Assembly: GCA_001695595.3 (NCBI GenBank)
Contig: MBPM02000002.1
Span: 1,525,608 to 1,589,607, forward strand
DNA length: 64,000 nt
Source: Plasmopara viticola
Taxonomy: Eukaryota > Oomycota > Peronosporomycetes > Peronosporales > Peronosporaceae
Direction of reading: 5' to 3'
Position numbers and translations under genes: made by a program. The notes under the pieces were generated by a model that was given only the letters and a program-made list of their open reading frames with translations, was not told the DNA's origin and made no database searches. This document shows positions 25,483 through 34,907 of this stretch, one piece after another (position 1 is the first letter of the stretch; every line of letters starts with the position of its first letter).

Positions 25483-26186
25483 GGTTTATGGAAGGCCTTT
25501 AGGAATTTTTTAGCATGGACTTTCGTCAATATATTCCTTTTTGTTAAATCATTTTGATTTGGTTATCTGGCACTTACTATCTTTGAGAATACAAAGTATA
25601 AAATCACCATTTACTCGTAATGTGCTGCAAATTGCACACGTATTTGGGTAATGAATTGTTTTTGGTGATTTACGTACGGCTTTCGATATTTAAATAGCGC
25701 TAATGATGACGGCGATCAATAGCTGTTGTTTGTACACTACAGTGCGTTTGTGAGCGATCGCTTTGGTTAAACATTGCAATCACTACGTCACGTGCTTAAC
25801 TCATGATTTGAGCGAGATTAAGTGATTCTGCCAAAATTCCATAATGCACCACAATATTATAGCGCAATTTCCGACATTAACGGTACCACAATTTTATGAG
25901 AAATATGAAGTTTTAAGCTTTTGTCTACATTAAACAGTAAGGTAGTGAGACGCTGCGATCATGGCATTAAAGTGCGCTAATACGCAAGGAAGGCGAGCGC
26001 GTATAAAAGCACGCACTAAACGCAATGGCGACTTTTGCTGATACAAAATTATCATAGTTAGCTCATCGCAGCCGTCACATTCAAATGACGATGTACTTGA
26101 CGCTTTAGGACTGTTCGATTCAAACTTGCGCTATCAAAATAGCTTTACGCCGGCTCGTTAAATAAATGATTATATTTTAGTCGATC
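25483..26186. other. Intergenic region between PAP2 and ankyrin genes
   Basis: AT-rich spacer with no open frame of note. It should contain the PAP2 terminator and the promoter of the ankyrin gene. No repeat was found. Confidence 0.5.
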
Positions 26187-28061
26187 ATGCAGCAACTGGA
26201 AAGCTCACGTAAGCAAGAGCAAAGTGTGCATCTTCAACTTGCGCAGCGGCACCGCAAAGTTGTGGCTGGCTGTTTCAAGGGTCGCACAGCATTTGAACCC
26301 GAGTTTACCACGCCCGGCGTCGTTGGCAAACTCACGTTAAGCTTTACGCCATCAGGACAATTGGGAAAATACTCGCGAATTACTTGCCAGTTGCCGGACC
26401 ATGGGTGGTCGCTGCCGACGACTCCACCACCGAACGCTGTGCTTTGTCTACCGTCTTTGAATGAAATGGAAACGACTGGAGCATTGCCGCAGGTAAAGAT
26501 GACATGGAATTCCATGACGCGAATAATGGAGTTTACGCTATTTAACGAAATTGAAATACTTGATGGTACGCTAGTGGTATTTGTGGTGTCGGGCGTTGGT
26601 ACACCGGAAAAAGCAACGCCGCAAGGTGAAGGTATTATGACAATTTTTGAAAGGTTAGTGACAAGAAAGACCGTGCCGCCATCCACTCGTGGAGGGCAAA
26701 TTATTGACGGTCCTTCCGTTTTTACAATACCTAAGATCATTCCTGGGACGATTGGCGGGACCAGACGCTGGAGTCCTCTCAATTGCTGTCCCGGTGCCGT
26801 GTCAGATGTGACACTAGCGTTTACTGTTAGTGGCACCATACCCTGTGGTGGTAGATTGCTGGTGGAGTTGCCACCCCATGGATGGAGTATGGATAAACAG
26901 CCAAAAGTGTGGCTTCAAACGTCATCATATTCTGATAAATCTCTTGTTGCGTCGTGGGACTGCATGCAGCACACGCTTGAGATTGTTTTGAAACATGAGA
27001 CGTCGATTGCAACGAAAACGAATGTGGTTCTTGCAATTGAAAAGGTGACAAATCCCAAAACAGAAATAAATCTTTTAGCGAGTGATGCATCGATCGCAAC
27101 AGCGCGTTTGACCACGATGTCAGCTAGTGGCGGTGTGATCGATGGACCTACTAAGGTAGAAGTGGCCCGCATCAGTGAGCTTCGAGAATGCGATTTTCAA
27201 GTGTTTAGTAAAGTTCTTGACGCCGATAGAGCTGAAACTTCGCCGACTAATGGAGAAGGAGTTGGTGTTGATAGAGTGGCAGATTTGTTACGACGAGCAG
27301 GATTAATGCTGTCCGACGAGCTGTACGAGACACTAGTAGTTCCTTGCTTTCCCGTGCGCACTGTCCTTCCTTCTACAAATGACAAGGATGGCGAGGCAGT
27401 GCATGCTCCCACTCTGCAAATCCAACGCTTATCCCGCGAAGAGCTACTTAACATGTTTGCGCTAGTGTATGCTCCAGCGTACAAATACGGGCAGGAGCTA
27501 CGTCTGGCGTGTGGCCGTGGTCATCTCGAGCTCGTGCAAAAATTAATTAGTCGTGGGTGTAATCCGAACGCTAGTGACGCATCTGGCTGGTCCGCATTGC
27601 ATTATGCCTCTGACTATGGTCGATTTGACGTGCTTAACCTTCTCGTCGAAATGGCGCCACTACAACCAAAAATCGATCAGATTGATCCGATAATTTTGGA
27701 AATCAACGCCCGCGACGACCACGGGTGGACACCGCTCATGTGTGCAGCAGCCAATGGCCACATTGATGTCATGCAAAGGCTTTTGCTGCTCGGTGCGGAC
27801 GTCTCACTCACGAGTTCCGAAGATCGGTCTGCCCTTCACTGGGCAGCGAGTCGCGGCATGACTGCGGCGGTATTAGTGCTTCTTACCGCTGGCGCAGACA
27901 TGAATCAAGCAGACCGTTGTGGTTGGACACCTTTGCACTGTGCAATGGTACACGATCACTCTGACTGCGCGGCAAGGCTCATCGACGAAGGCGCTAACCT
28001 CTTAATTAGAGACAATTTAGACTACGTTGCTCAGTTTTACAGCAACTTACAAGACGCATAG
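26187..28061 (+). CDS. Ankyrin-repeat protein with duplicated beta-rich N-terminal domain
   Basis: A 624-residue single-exon protein. Two related domains of about 120-150 residues come first. The first (about residues 30-165) begins PGVVGKLTLSFTPSGQLGKY and contains CQLPDHGWSL. The second (about 195-330) begins PGAVSDVTLAFTVSGTIPCG and contains VELPPHGWSM. Each ends with a GxIxDGPxxxxV-like line (IIDGPSVF and VIDGPTKV). I do not recognise this domain; by pattern it is beta-sandwich-like. A linker of about 100 residues follows, and then four or five ankyrin repeats from about residue 436 to the end (for example GWSALHYASDYGRFDVLNLL, GWTPLMCAAANGHIDVMQRL and GWTPLHCAMVHDHSDCAARL). There is no signal peptide or membrane segment, so it is probably a cytosolic scaffold. 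It ends 78 bp before the kinase start. Confidence 0.9.
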   Translation: MQQLESSRKQEQSVHLQLAQRHRKVVAGCFKGRTAFEPEFTTPGVVGKLTLSFTPSGQLGKYSRITCQLPDHGWSLPTTPPPNAVLCLPSLNEMETTGALPQVKMTWNSMTRIMEFTLFNEIEILDGTLVVFVVSGVGTPEKATPQGEGIMTIFERLVTRKTVPPSTRGGQIIDGPSVFTIPKIIPGTIGGTRRWSPLNCCPGAVSDVTLAFTVSGTIPCGGRLLVELPPHGWSMDKQPKVWLQTSSYSDKSLVASWDCMQHTLEIVLKHETSIATKTNVVLAIEKVTNPKTEINLLASDASIATARLTTMSASGGVIDGPTKVEVARISELRECDFQVFSKVLDADRAETSPTNGEGVGVDRVADLLRRAGLMLSDELYETLVVPCFPVRTVLPSTNDKDGEAVHAPTLQIQRLSREELLNMFALVYAPAYKYGQELRLACGRGHLELVQKLISRGCNPNASDASGWSALHYASDYGRFDVLNLLVEMAPLQPKIDQIDPIILEINARDDHGWTPLMCAAANGHIDVMQRLLLLGADVSLTSSEDRSALHWAASRGMTAAVLVLLTAGADMNQADRCGWTPLHCAMVHDHSDCAARLIDEGANLLIRDNLDYVAQFYSNLQDA

Positions 28062-28139
28062 TAATTATAAATCATTGCACTAAAGCGTAGGTTTTTAGTA
28101 GCCCTCACTTGGTTGCGCATTTAATAAATCCTCGCCACA

Positions 28140-29282
28140 ATGCCAGCACTTGCAGCAGCCAAAGTGTTGGCCGAAGTGTATCGCCTGCACCACATTCCAC
28201 TACCGCCCATTACACTTCAAGCGCTACTTAAGCGTGGCCCTCAGACTAGCCCCACCATTGCTGCATCTCTGCAGCACAATCCACAAGCTTTGGCCAAGTG
28301 GCGCGAAGTCAATGCGCCTGCTATCGTTACATCTGCTCAGCTCTTGCACCACGAAGTGCCCATTCGCATCGCGCGCCGCATTGTTGATCTTGAAAATCTG
28401 CCCGACGAATTGCCCCATGCTGCACCTATCGTGTCACTTCGCGAGCAGCTACTCGATAGCTTTGATCGGCTCATGAGCTGCCCTCTACCCGCTAACCTCG
28501 CGAGTGAGCACGAGTTTATGGAGCTACATCGTAAGATTCGCAAGAAACATGCTTCGATGCACGGAAACATTGCCGAGGCCGTACAAGCGCTTGAGTATGA
28601 ACTACAAGGTCTGAGCGAGTCGCTCGATGACTTTTATAACTCGCGCATTGGGATCCGCATGCTTGTCGACCAGCACATTGCTGCTCGGTCTCCGAAACCT
28701 GGCTTTTCGGGTATTGTAAACAATGAGACATCACCCGTTCAGATTGCTCGCGATATTGTACACAAAGTGCGTCCTTTGTGGCAACAGAGTCTGGATGGCG
28801 ACCAATTGCCCGAGATCATCGTTAGTGGCGATGAAAATGCCACGTACCGCTACGTACAGCAACACATTGAAATTATCTTGTCTGAAGTTTTTAAAAATGC
28901 CGTGCTTAATAGCGTCGCTGGGGCGAAAAAGACACGAGCTTTGTCACCATCACCTGTGAATGTGTTGATCTCTGGTGGACCCCATGGCGTGTGTGTCAAG
29001 GTATCGGACTTGGGTGGTGGCACGACTCGCCAGGAAGCCAATGCACTGTCAAATTATTACCAAACAGCCACGTCTCCGTTCACGAACAGATATGACCCTG
29101 TTGCAGATGTATTGGAGAAACGTGCGAGCGGGTTGGGTTTTTCCGATTCGTTTGGCTTGCGGATTGCTCAGCTTTATGCAAAGTACTTTGGCGGAGAGCT
29201 AGCGATCATGCCTATGGAGGGACACGGCGTGGACACGTATATTTACATGAATTGCCTTACGGGTGCTTCGAAGCTCAAGTAA
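28140..29282 (+). CDS. Mitochondrial PDK/BCKDK-type protein kinase
   Basis: A 380-residue member of the pyruvate dehydrogenase kinase / branched-chain ketoacid dehydrogenase kinase family. These are histidine-kinase-fold enzymes that phosphorylate and switch off the E1 subunit of the mitochondrial dehydrogenase complex. The N-terminal regulatory helical domain includes RIARRIVDLENLP (76-88) and SRIGIRMLVDQH (168-179). The GHKL ATP domain has the N-box SEVFKNAV (248-255, Glu249 and Asn253), the G1 box SDLGGGT (289-295) and the G2 box GLGFSDSFGLRIAQLYAKYF (331-350), followed by GGEL. Length is slightly under the usual 390-430, and the N-terminus is short for a presequence. It lies 78 bp downstream of the ankyrin gene on the same strand. 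Which complex it targets cannot be decided by eye. Confidence 0.93.
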   Translation: MPALAAAKVLAEVYRLHHIPLPPITLQALLKRGPQTSPTIAASLQHNPQALAKWREVNAPAIVTSAQLLHHEVPIRIARRIVDLENLPDELPHAAPIVSLREQLLDSFDRLMSCPLPANLASEHEFMELHRKIRKKHASMHGNIAEAVQALEYELQGLSESLDDFYNSRIGIRMLVDQHIAARSPKPGFSGIVNNETSPVQIARDIVHKVRPLWQQSLDGDQLPEIIVSGDENATYRYVQQHIEIILSEVFKNAVLNSVAGAKKTRALSPSPVNVLISGGPHGVCVKVSDLGGGTTRQEANALSNYYQTATSPFTNRYDPVADVLEKRASGLGFSDSFGLRIAQLYAKYFGGELAIMPMEGHGVDTYIYMNCLTGASKLK

Positions 29283-29419
29283 CTTAAACCTTGGGATGAA
29301 GATATATACAAAGGGCTGATTTTCTTGGCTTAGACAAAATTAACGCTTGTTTGTATGGTTGGTGCAATTTTTGTTGATTACAACATTATAAAGGTACAGG
29401 ACACGTGCAACTGTCATAT
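29283..29419. other. Kinase 3' flank
   Basis: Short AT-rich spacer between the kinase stop and the first recognisable gypsy fragment. No features are seen. Confidence 0.5.
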
Positions 29420-29860
29420 TTCTAAAGTCGGAGTGTCGTCTGGTGCGTAAAAGCAAAAGTAAGAGCGACAATTATCGCCGAAGGATTTTGACGACAAATT
29501 TTATATTACCTGGGATGAGAGTGCTTGATCTGCGGTACTGACTAAACGATCACAGCGCTTCTTTTCGCCTTTTAATGTTCTCCAATTTGACCTATGTATT
29601 TGGTTTGCTCACTACCTTACGGATCCAGCCTTCGTTGGAGCAGAATGTCTGCTTACTCATGGCGATGCAATTGCGGTCGCTATCAAAGTATTAAGTTTTC
29701 AACTCCGGCATCGTAGCCTACGATGGAGAATAATTTAAAGGCTCCGATCAACACATGTTTTGCATGCCTGACAAATCTATTCTAATAATGTGGGCCAACT
29801 CATGATCTGGCCTGCACGTATGCGTATCAACAAGTGTATTGAATTTATTCAGCACAAAAG
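29420..29860 (-). mobile_element. Gypsy fragment A (related to B, C and D)
   Basis: This segment shares long stretches with 38460-39000 and 53800-54400 in the same orientation, and with 41550-41850 inverted. An example is ctcatggcgatgcaattgcg at about 29657, 38819 and 54142. In the longer relative B the reverse strand encodes gypsy RNase H, so A is inferred to be the region just 3' of RNase H in the same family. It forms the left border of segmental copy 1. Confidence 0.65.
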
Positions 29861-30545
29861 TGTGTTCCACAAAGAACGTCACACATCTTGCCACAGAGGC
29901 TTCACAGCTCGTGCTACTTGTCGCACCAGCTTTTACACTGCGTCGTTTAATGAAAATGGAAGACATCTCCGATTCGCAAACGAATGTATTGTACGGCCCT
30001 TTACAACCCAAATTTTGTTGCGAAATGGCTGTTATAGCTCTGGGACTTGAGGTGTGGAGCGTCGCTGAACTCCTACGTCCAGCTGTCCAGCATCACACTA
30101 GCTAGTTGTGCTTTGTTTATTACTATCTCGGGGGTGTATGCTGGTAGGAAAGTGAATGGGTGTACGAGGGGCTCTACTAACCGTTGACTACGACGCACGT
30201 CACTATATTCTCTCATAAATTTGTCCAAAAAGTGTACGGATTTGCCATTCTCTTGTATCTTTGTGTAAATGTTGACGATTTTTGTTGCCCATGCTGCTCT
30301 CGTCTGACCAAACGCGCTTTGCTATCGCCTCCATCGGCTGTACTAGTGACGCTTAATATTGCCAATTGGCTTGTAAGCCGCTGTGGAAGTGCTTGCAGCG
30401 CTTTAATGCTCTTCCCATACAGGTCTTTCTTTGCTGGCACTGTTTTTGTGTTCTTGGCCATGTTTGTTGCAGCTAAGCTGGCTGTGTGCTATTCGCTCTC
30501 ACACCTATTGCTTAATCAACACTTAATTTCATGAGCTCTTAAATC
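29861..30545 (+). pseudogene. Membrane-protein-like fragment, copy 1
   Basis: Paralogous to 42160-42897 with many small indels. One frame reads CCSRLTKRALL...LNIANWLV...KLAVCYSLS, where the partner has CCSRLTRRALA...LDIAYWLI...MLAVCYSLS. Hydrophobic stretches suggest part of a multi-span membrane protein, but I do not recognise the family. Differing indels between copies indicate decay of at least this copy. An insertion-like element starts right after it. Confidence 0.45.
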
Positions 30546-32395
30546 GTTTTGACTGTGCTGCGCTTGACGACCCCACGTGCCGCATCCGACACCGCTGACG
30601 CCTGCTTGTACCACCTCAAGGGAGCACGAGCCATTGACCGCCGACATTATCGCTGTCGTTTCTCATCTCCGAGACATGGTCAATACGGTCGCGCAAGAAC
30701 ACGAAGCCTCTGGGGCTTCCGCATGTCCCATGGATGCCGCTGTTGATTGTGCTGAGCCCAGCGGATCATCGACAGATGTCACCCAGATTTGTCCGAGCTT
30801 CTTCCTTCAGGCCGGCTAAACGACTCACCCCAGAAATCTGGCAAGCGGCTTCGCGATTCCGCCGAGTCTACTGGCCTCGAAACGGCATCGTTCCTAGAGA
30901 ACCAGTCGCAAACGACCGGCATGCACCTCCGCTCCGGGGCTGTCAAAGACAACGGTCCTCCCCGCAAGTGGCTGCGTACCACAAAGGCTGGCCCCAAAAA
31001 AGCTCGAGCCCAAGACGGTCCGGACAGTATGACTTCCGAGCGATTCCCATTCCTCATTGTGGACAAACGCTGTGACGACCACCATGGCCATGATGACGAT
31101 ACAAGACAGTCCTTGGTTGAAGACGGCCAAGAAGGCCCCTGCGACTGGGTCGACTGGTGGTACGACATAGATTTACAGTTGACTAAGCTATTTATTTGCT
31201 ACACGAAAGGCCTCCCTGACTACCACGAATATATGACAGCGTCGGACGGAGGTGACTGCGTTGTTCAAGCCATTAATGCGCTGTACAAGATTGCGGGTCA
31301 TGACGAGAATATCACTCACAAGCACTGGAAAATTTTTTGTTTCGAAAACAACATCGCTCCTCTCACCAGATCGGCATGTATCTACCGGCATGGGCAAAGG
31401 AATCCAATCCATCTTTGATTCCAAACTCCAGCCTGGTCTCTACCTCGTTCACTGTGACCTTTCTGAGATGTTGAGCCACGAAATAGCCTTGTAAGTGAAA
31501 GGAATACACGTTCTCATCAAATTTAGGATGAAGGCAAATGAATCGGCCTAATGGACGCTATGGATTGGCTTTATCGGGTGCGTGGTAGTTACCGCATCGA
31601 GTTGATTCCTCGTCTATCGCCACACGCCACGACTTCCGACGGTCATCGCGCTACTAAGTCTAAAACCAAAACTCGGCAAAGTCAAGCAAAAAAGCAAGTG
31701 GCGAACAACTTGACTTCCAAATAACAACTAACTTGCTTGTTGACCGTTTCTTCACGAACTTTCTTTTCTTTTTCTTCACATTGATTGACGATGACGTACA
31801 TTTCGTGTATGGACGACAATTGGATTTTTACGACGGACTTTTGATTTTGCGAAAGCAACAAGCCTTTAGCGGTTTTTATCACACTCTTTTGGCGAACGCA
31901 ACCAGCTTTTGGCTGCTTTTCGCCACACTATTTTTGCGAAAGCACTTAGCCTTTTTCCAAGCTTTTTTCCAAATTAATGCGCTTACAGATTGGGGTCATG
32001 ACGAGAATCACTCACAAGCACTGGAAATTTTCTTTTCGAAAACACATCGCTCTTTCCATGATCGGCATTGCCCGCACAAGGATGAGAATCTCGCCCGTTT
32101 CTATCGAGCGCAAGCTACTAGATGTAAACCTCTTTCGCGGCATGGGCAAAGGAATCCAATCCATCTTTGATTTAAATTAGCCTGGTCTCTACCCTTATTG
32201 AATTTTGCATGCGAGCACACTACCTTTAAGTAAAGGAATACACTTCTCATCAATTTGGATGAAGCAAATGGTCGGCCTAATGGCGCATATTTTGGCTGAT
32301 GGACGTGGCGACCCACGAGTTTTCAAGTCTAAACCACACGCCAGACTTCCGACGGCATTGCGCTAATAGTTAAAACCAAAACTCGGCAAAGTAAG
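30546..32395 (+). mobile_element. Unclassified element with OTU-like cysteine-protease segment, internally duplicated
   Basis: Absent from the matching place in segmental copy 2, so probably an insertion. Frame 30577-30816 and frame 30789-31418 look like one protein split by a frameshift. It is hydrophilic (KSGKRLRDSAES, MHLRSGAV) and then has DGGDCVVQAINALYKIAGHD, which resembles the Cys box of OTU-like or papain-like proteases. In another frame it continues GMGKGIQSIF, QPGLYLVHC and LSHEIAL with a candidate His. A second, heavily deleted copy of 31290-31680 lies at 31990-32390. It retains a segment (GIARTRMRISPVSIERKLLD) missing from the first copy. No RT is seen here. The family assignment is tentative. 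Confidence 0.5.
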
Positions 32396-32515
32396 GAGTT
32401 TTTGGGAAAAGATGCATGTAACATCTGAGAATTGATATCCGACCGAGAAGAAAACGTTCAGCCAATCAGAAGCCATAAAAGTCGGTCGATTTATATCATA
32501 TTTGGAGGGGTGATG
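32396..32515 (+). repeat. Three-copy dispersed motif, copy 1
   Basis: Matches 43205-43345 directly and 41875-41975 inverted. Shared blocks are gttttTgggaaaagatgcatg, aacatctgagaattg, aaacgttcagccaatcagaa and catatttggaggggtg. Copies differ by many short indels. In copy 1 it abuts the 3' flank of the MSP gene. Confidence 0.8.
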
Positions 32516-32700
32516 GCCTGTCACCAATTCTCACTCCGTACGGAAAGCATTGTGATCACTACTGCTAATTGCTTATTGCACTCGCTAGCAGTACAGTATC
32601 ATCCGTATGATATTTACACATTTTGCAAGTCTATCGATCTCTCGGTTGTCTTCACACCAATACTCCTCACTTGCACAATGAGCATCGAGTGGGTTGCGCA

Positions 32701-34404
32701 TTAGATATAGAACGACAACTGGGGGCTCGAAAAATCGACAGTGTCCATCATATCGGCAGAAATGACGACCACACTCGAGCCCTTTCTAGCTAAAGTCTCA
32801 GCCACATTTTCCTTTCCGACTTTGCTCTTCATGTCGGTTGTGTGTGTGTTTGTAAAGGCAGACATGTCCAATTCCGAAAGGGTACATTTTCGTGTTAACT
32901 TCTCTTCACCGTCATGAGACTCGTCCGTTGATGACGAGGTAGGAACTTGTTTCACATGGCGAACATTTGGGTGTAAGCTGTGTCGTCTAACTTCTTCCTT
33001 TTTCTTTGCTTTGCTGCTTCTGCTTGAAGTGACACACTTTTTAACCTCTGACACTTTGCCATCGCCATATTCTGACTTGAACTTCACAGAGAGTATAGAC
33101 GACTGCCGCTTGTCTCGAGGCACAAGTGACCACAGCGAGTTTGTTTCACTGCTGCGTCTCTGCTCGTTCATTTTAAGCAAATCACTACCTTTATCCCGCG
33201 AAATATTGGCGACTTCAATCATAAATCCATCCTTGGCTTGACGTTCGGCGGGATCAAACATTGCGTCATTACGCGGTGCACAAAGGAACACGACCACTTC
33301 TTGAGCATTTGTAGTCGACACAACACCTCGACTCGGCTTAACGACATAACCCAACTGATTTGATGTGCGCACCTTGAAAATGAGGCAGTCATTTTGACTT
33401 GCGTTTACGATAAAGAATGAAGTGCTGCCCCAACAATGTGGCGCAGGTTTTACGTCAAATGAAAGCACGTCACTTGGCTGAATACGATAAAGAGGTGAAC
33501 TAAGCTCTTGGGTACATTCACACGGTGTAGTGTCCGTAGACAGCGCAGATACCATCGTGTCAGTGACAGCCATAACGTTGTCACCGGGACCGGTAGGCCC
33601 AGTGTCTCGTCGAGATGACGACGACATCTCCGCCTCTACTCTCCCGTCACCTACGGAAGAGTCCATTGAGGTAGCATTGCTCATTGATGCCGATACCCTT
33701 AATTCCATTGACTTTGAAATGTTAGCGTGACTGTCGACCGATTCTTGGCCATGGCGACGCTCTTCGAACGAAATATGATAATTGCTAAGAGAAAAGTTAA
33801 GACTGGAACTTCTACCAAAACCAGGTTGCGCTTTGCTCCTCAAGCTGCTTTGCTCATCGTGACTGCAAAGAAACGTTTTCGAGAACGTGTTGGTGCTATC
33901 CATACTACGCGATGACATCTTTTCGTCTTGCGTGACCTCTGGATTCGCGTACATGAATCGAAAAAACATTTTTTTCTCTGCAATAATTTCCTTTGGCACT
34001 TGATTCCAAATCGTACGTGGCAATGTGGGGGCTTTCAAATCCAGGTGGGTCAAATGCCGCACTTTGTCGCCTACTTCCAGACTCTGGACAAGAAATATCT
34101 CAGACGACTCGCAAATGGAGAAATCGCACAAGTCGTTGGCCTGCAGCCGGGCACAAGTTTCTTTAGTTGCAATAATTGTGACTTGACAGCTCGTTCCAGG
34201 TAGCACAAGTCCATGCGTTGGACGCACTGCAAAGGCATTCGGATCGCGCGTCCGCACGCGAAAGACCACGCCGTGCACTGACGACAAATTGGTGAGTGTG
34301 AGAATACATCGCGAATGCTGCAACGACGTGGGGTGTGGGAACAAAAGCTCACTCGATGGCTCTAGCAGCAAACTAGAGTCCAAGCCCACGGACGCCGCGA
34401 TCAT
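32701..34404 (-). CDS. Protein with two MSP/ASH-like domains
   Basis: A 567-residue single-exon protein. An N-terminal major-sperm-protein-like domain (about residues 8-105) runs LLLEPSSELLFPHPTSLQHS, RCILTLTNLS, VVFRVRTRDPNAFAVRP and HGLVLPG. A second one (about 302-390) runs YRIQPSDVLSFDVKP, FFIVNAS, LIFKVRTSNQLGYVVKPSRG. Between and after them the chain is long, Ser-rich and disordered. There is no C-terminal membrane anchor, so it is not a standard VAP tether. MSP and ASH domains share a fold, and ASH proteins are common at centrosomes and cilia. The start is the ATG at 34404, and the frame upstream has no ATG. It is divergent from TMEM231 with 503 bp between the start codons. A broken paralog lies at 49695-51293. 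Confidence 0.85.
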   Translation of the reverse strand: MIAASVGLDSSLLLEPSSELLFPHPTSLQHSRCILTLTNLSSVHGVVFRVRTRDPNAFAVRPTHGLVLPGTSCQVTIIATKETCARLQANDLCDFSICESSEIFLVQSLEVGDKVRHLTHLDLKAPTLPRTIWNQVPKEIIAEKKMFFRFMYANPEVTQDEKMSSRSMDSTNTFSKTFLCSHDEQSSLRSKAQPGFGRSSSLNFSLSNYHISFEERRHGQESVDSHANISKSMELRVSASMSNATSMDSSVGDGRVEAEMSSSSRRDTGPTGPGDNVMAVTDTMVSALSTDTTPCECTQELSSPLYRIQPSDVLSFDVKPAPHCWGSTSFFIVNASQNDCLIFKVRTSNQLGYVVKPSRGVVSTTNAQEVVVFLCAPRNDAMFDPAERQAKDGFMIEVANISRDKGSDLLKMNEQRRSSETNSLWSLVPRDKRQSSILSVKFKSEYGDGKVSEVKKCVTSSRSSKAKKKEEVRRHSLHPNVRHVKQVPTSSSTDESHDGEEKLTRKCTLSELDMSAFTNTHTTDMKSKVGKENVAETLARKGSSVVVISADMMDTVDFSSPQLSFYI

Positions 34405-34907
34405 CCTTGAGCTAGTTCGCAAATGATATATCGCTTGTATGGTGGCCAAAACCCTCGTAAATCCGATGAATTAAAAACTGAAGCCAATGATACAAATCTT
34501 TCATTATGCGAGTTACATGCCACAACTCGCAGCGGCGATTCTACAGCAGCTCTTCGGACAATTGCAGTCGTTTTGCCTTTGCACTGCACGAGGTACGTGC
34601 GAAAGACAAAGTCATAATTTGACGAATGGGTGCGGACCTGGAAACGCTCTCGCACGTGACAGAAGTCTGCGGATCAAGTGCTCTGTATACTGGAAGGTGA
34701 ACGTGACATTGAGACATAGAGCATCGCGAACGAAAGCAACAGTGGGGTCAAGGTATGTAAAAGCTAGTGATGGCTGATTAGTTACTTGAAGAATACGGAT
34801 GCGACTTTGGTACCGCAAATCAATGTGGACGGAATCGCCGAAAACCCTCGTAAATCCGATGAATTAAAAACTGAAGCTAATGATACAAATCTTGAACAGA
34901 CGTCATT
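34405..34907. promoter_or_regulatory. Shared divergent upstream region of MSP gene and TMEM231
   Basis: These 503 bp separate the two start codons, so promoters for both genes must lie here unless they extend into transcribed DNA. Most of it (34448 on) is itself an eroded tandem copy of the TMEM231 5' half. The ancestral intergenic distance, judged from copy 2 (about 51300-51420), was nearer 100-150 bp. No defined promoter element could be recognised. Confidence 0.5.
34448..34840 (+). pseudogene. Eroded tandem copy of TMEM231 exons 1-3
   Basis: Starts with the same aaaaccctcgtaaatccgat as 34841 and ends with aatgtggacggaatcgccg, as does 35397. It therefore copies the 557 bp unit 34841-35397 (5' flank, exon 1, intron 1, exon 2, intron 2 and the start of exon 3). 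It is only 393 bp because of at least eight deletions of about 6-35 bases, several inside exons. These remove part of the TM1 coding region and the intron 1 acceptor. It cannot encode the protein. Confidence 0.9.

Noticed and set aside
26234..26839. 201-codon open frame antisense to the ankyrin gene
   Set aside because: It mirrors the codon structure of the well-supported + strand gene and has no motif of its own.
34448..34840. First read as the real 5' end of TMEM231
   Set aside because: Comparison with 34841-35397 shows deletions through exon 1, intron 1 and exon 2. Only the downstream unit splices in frame to the rest of the gene.
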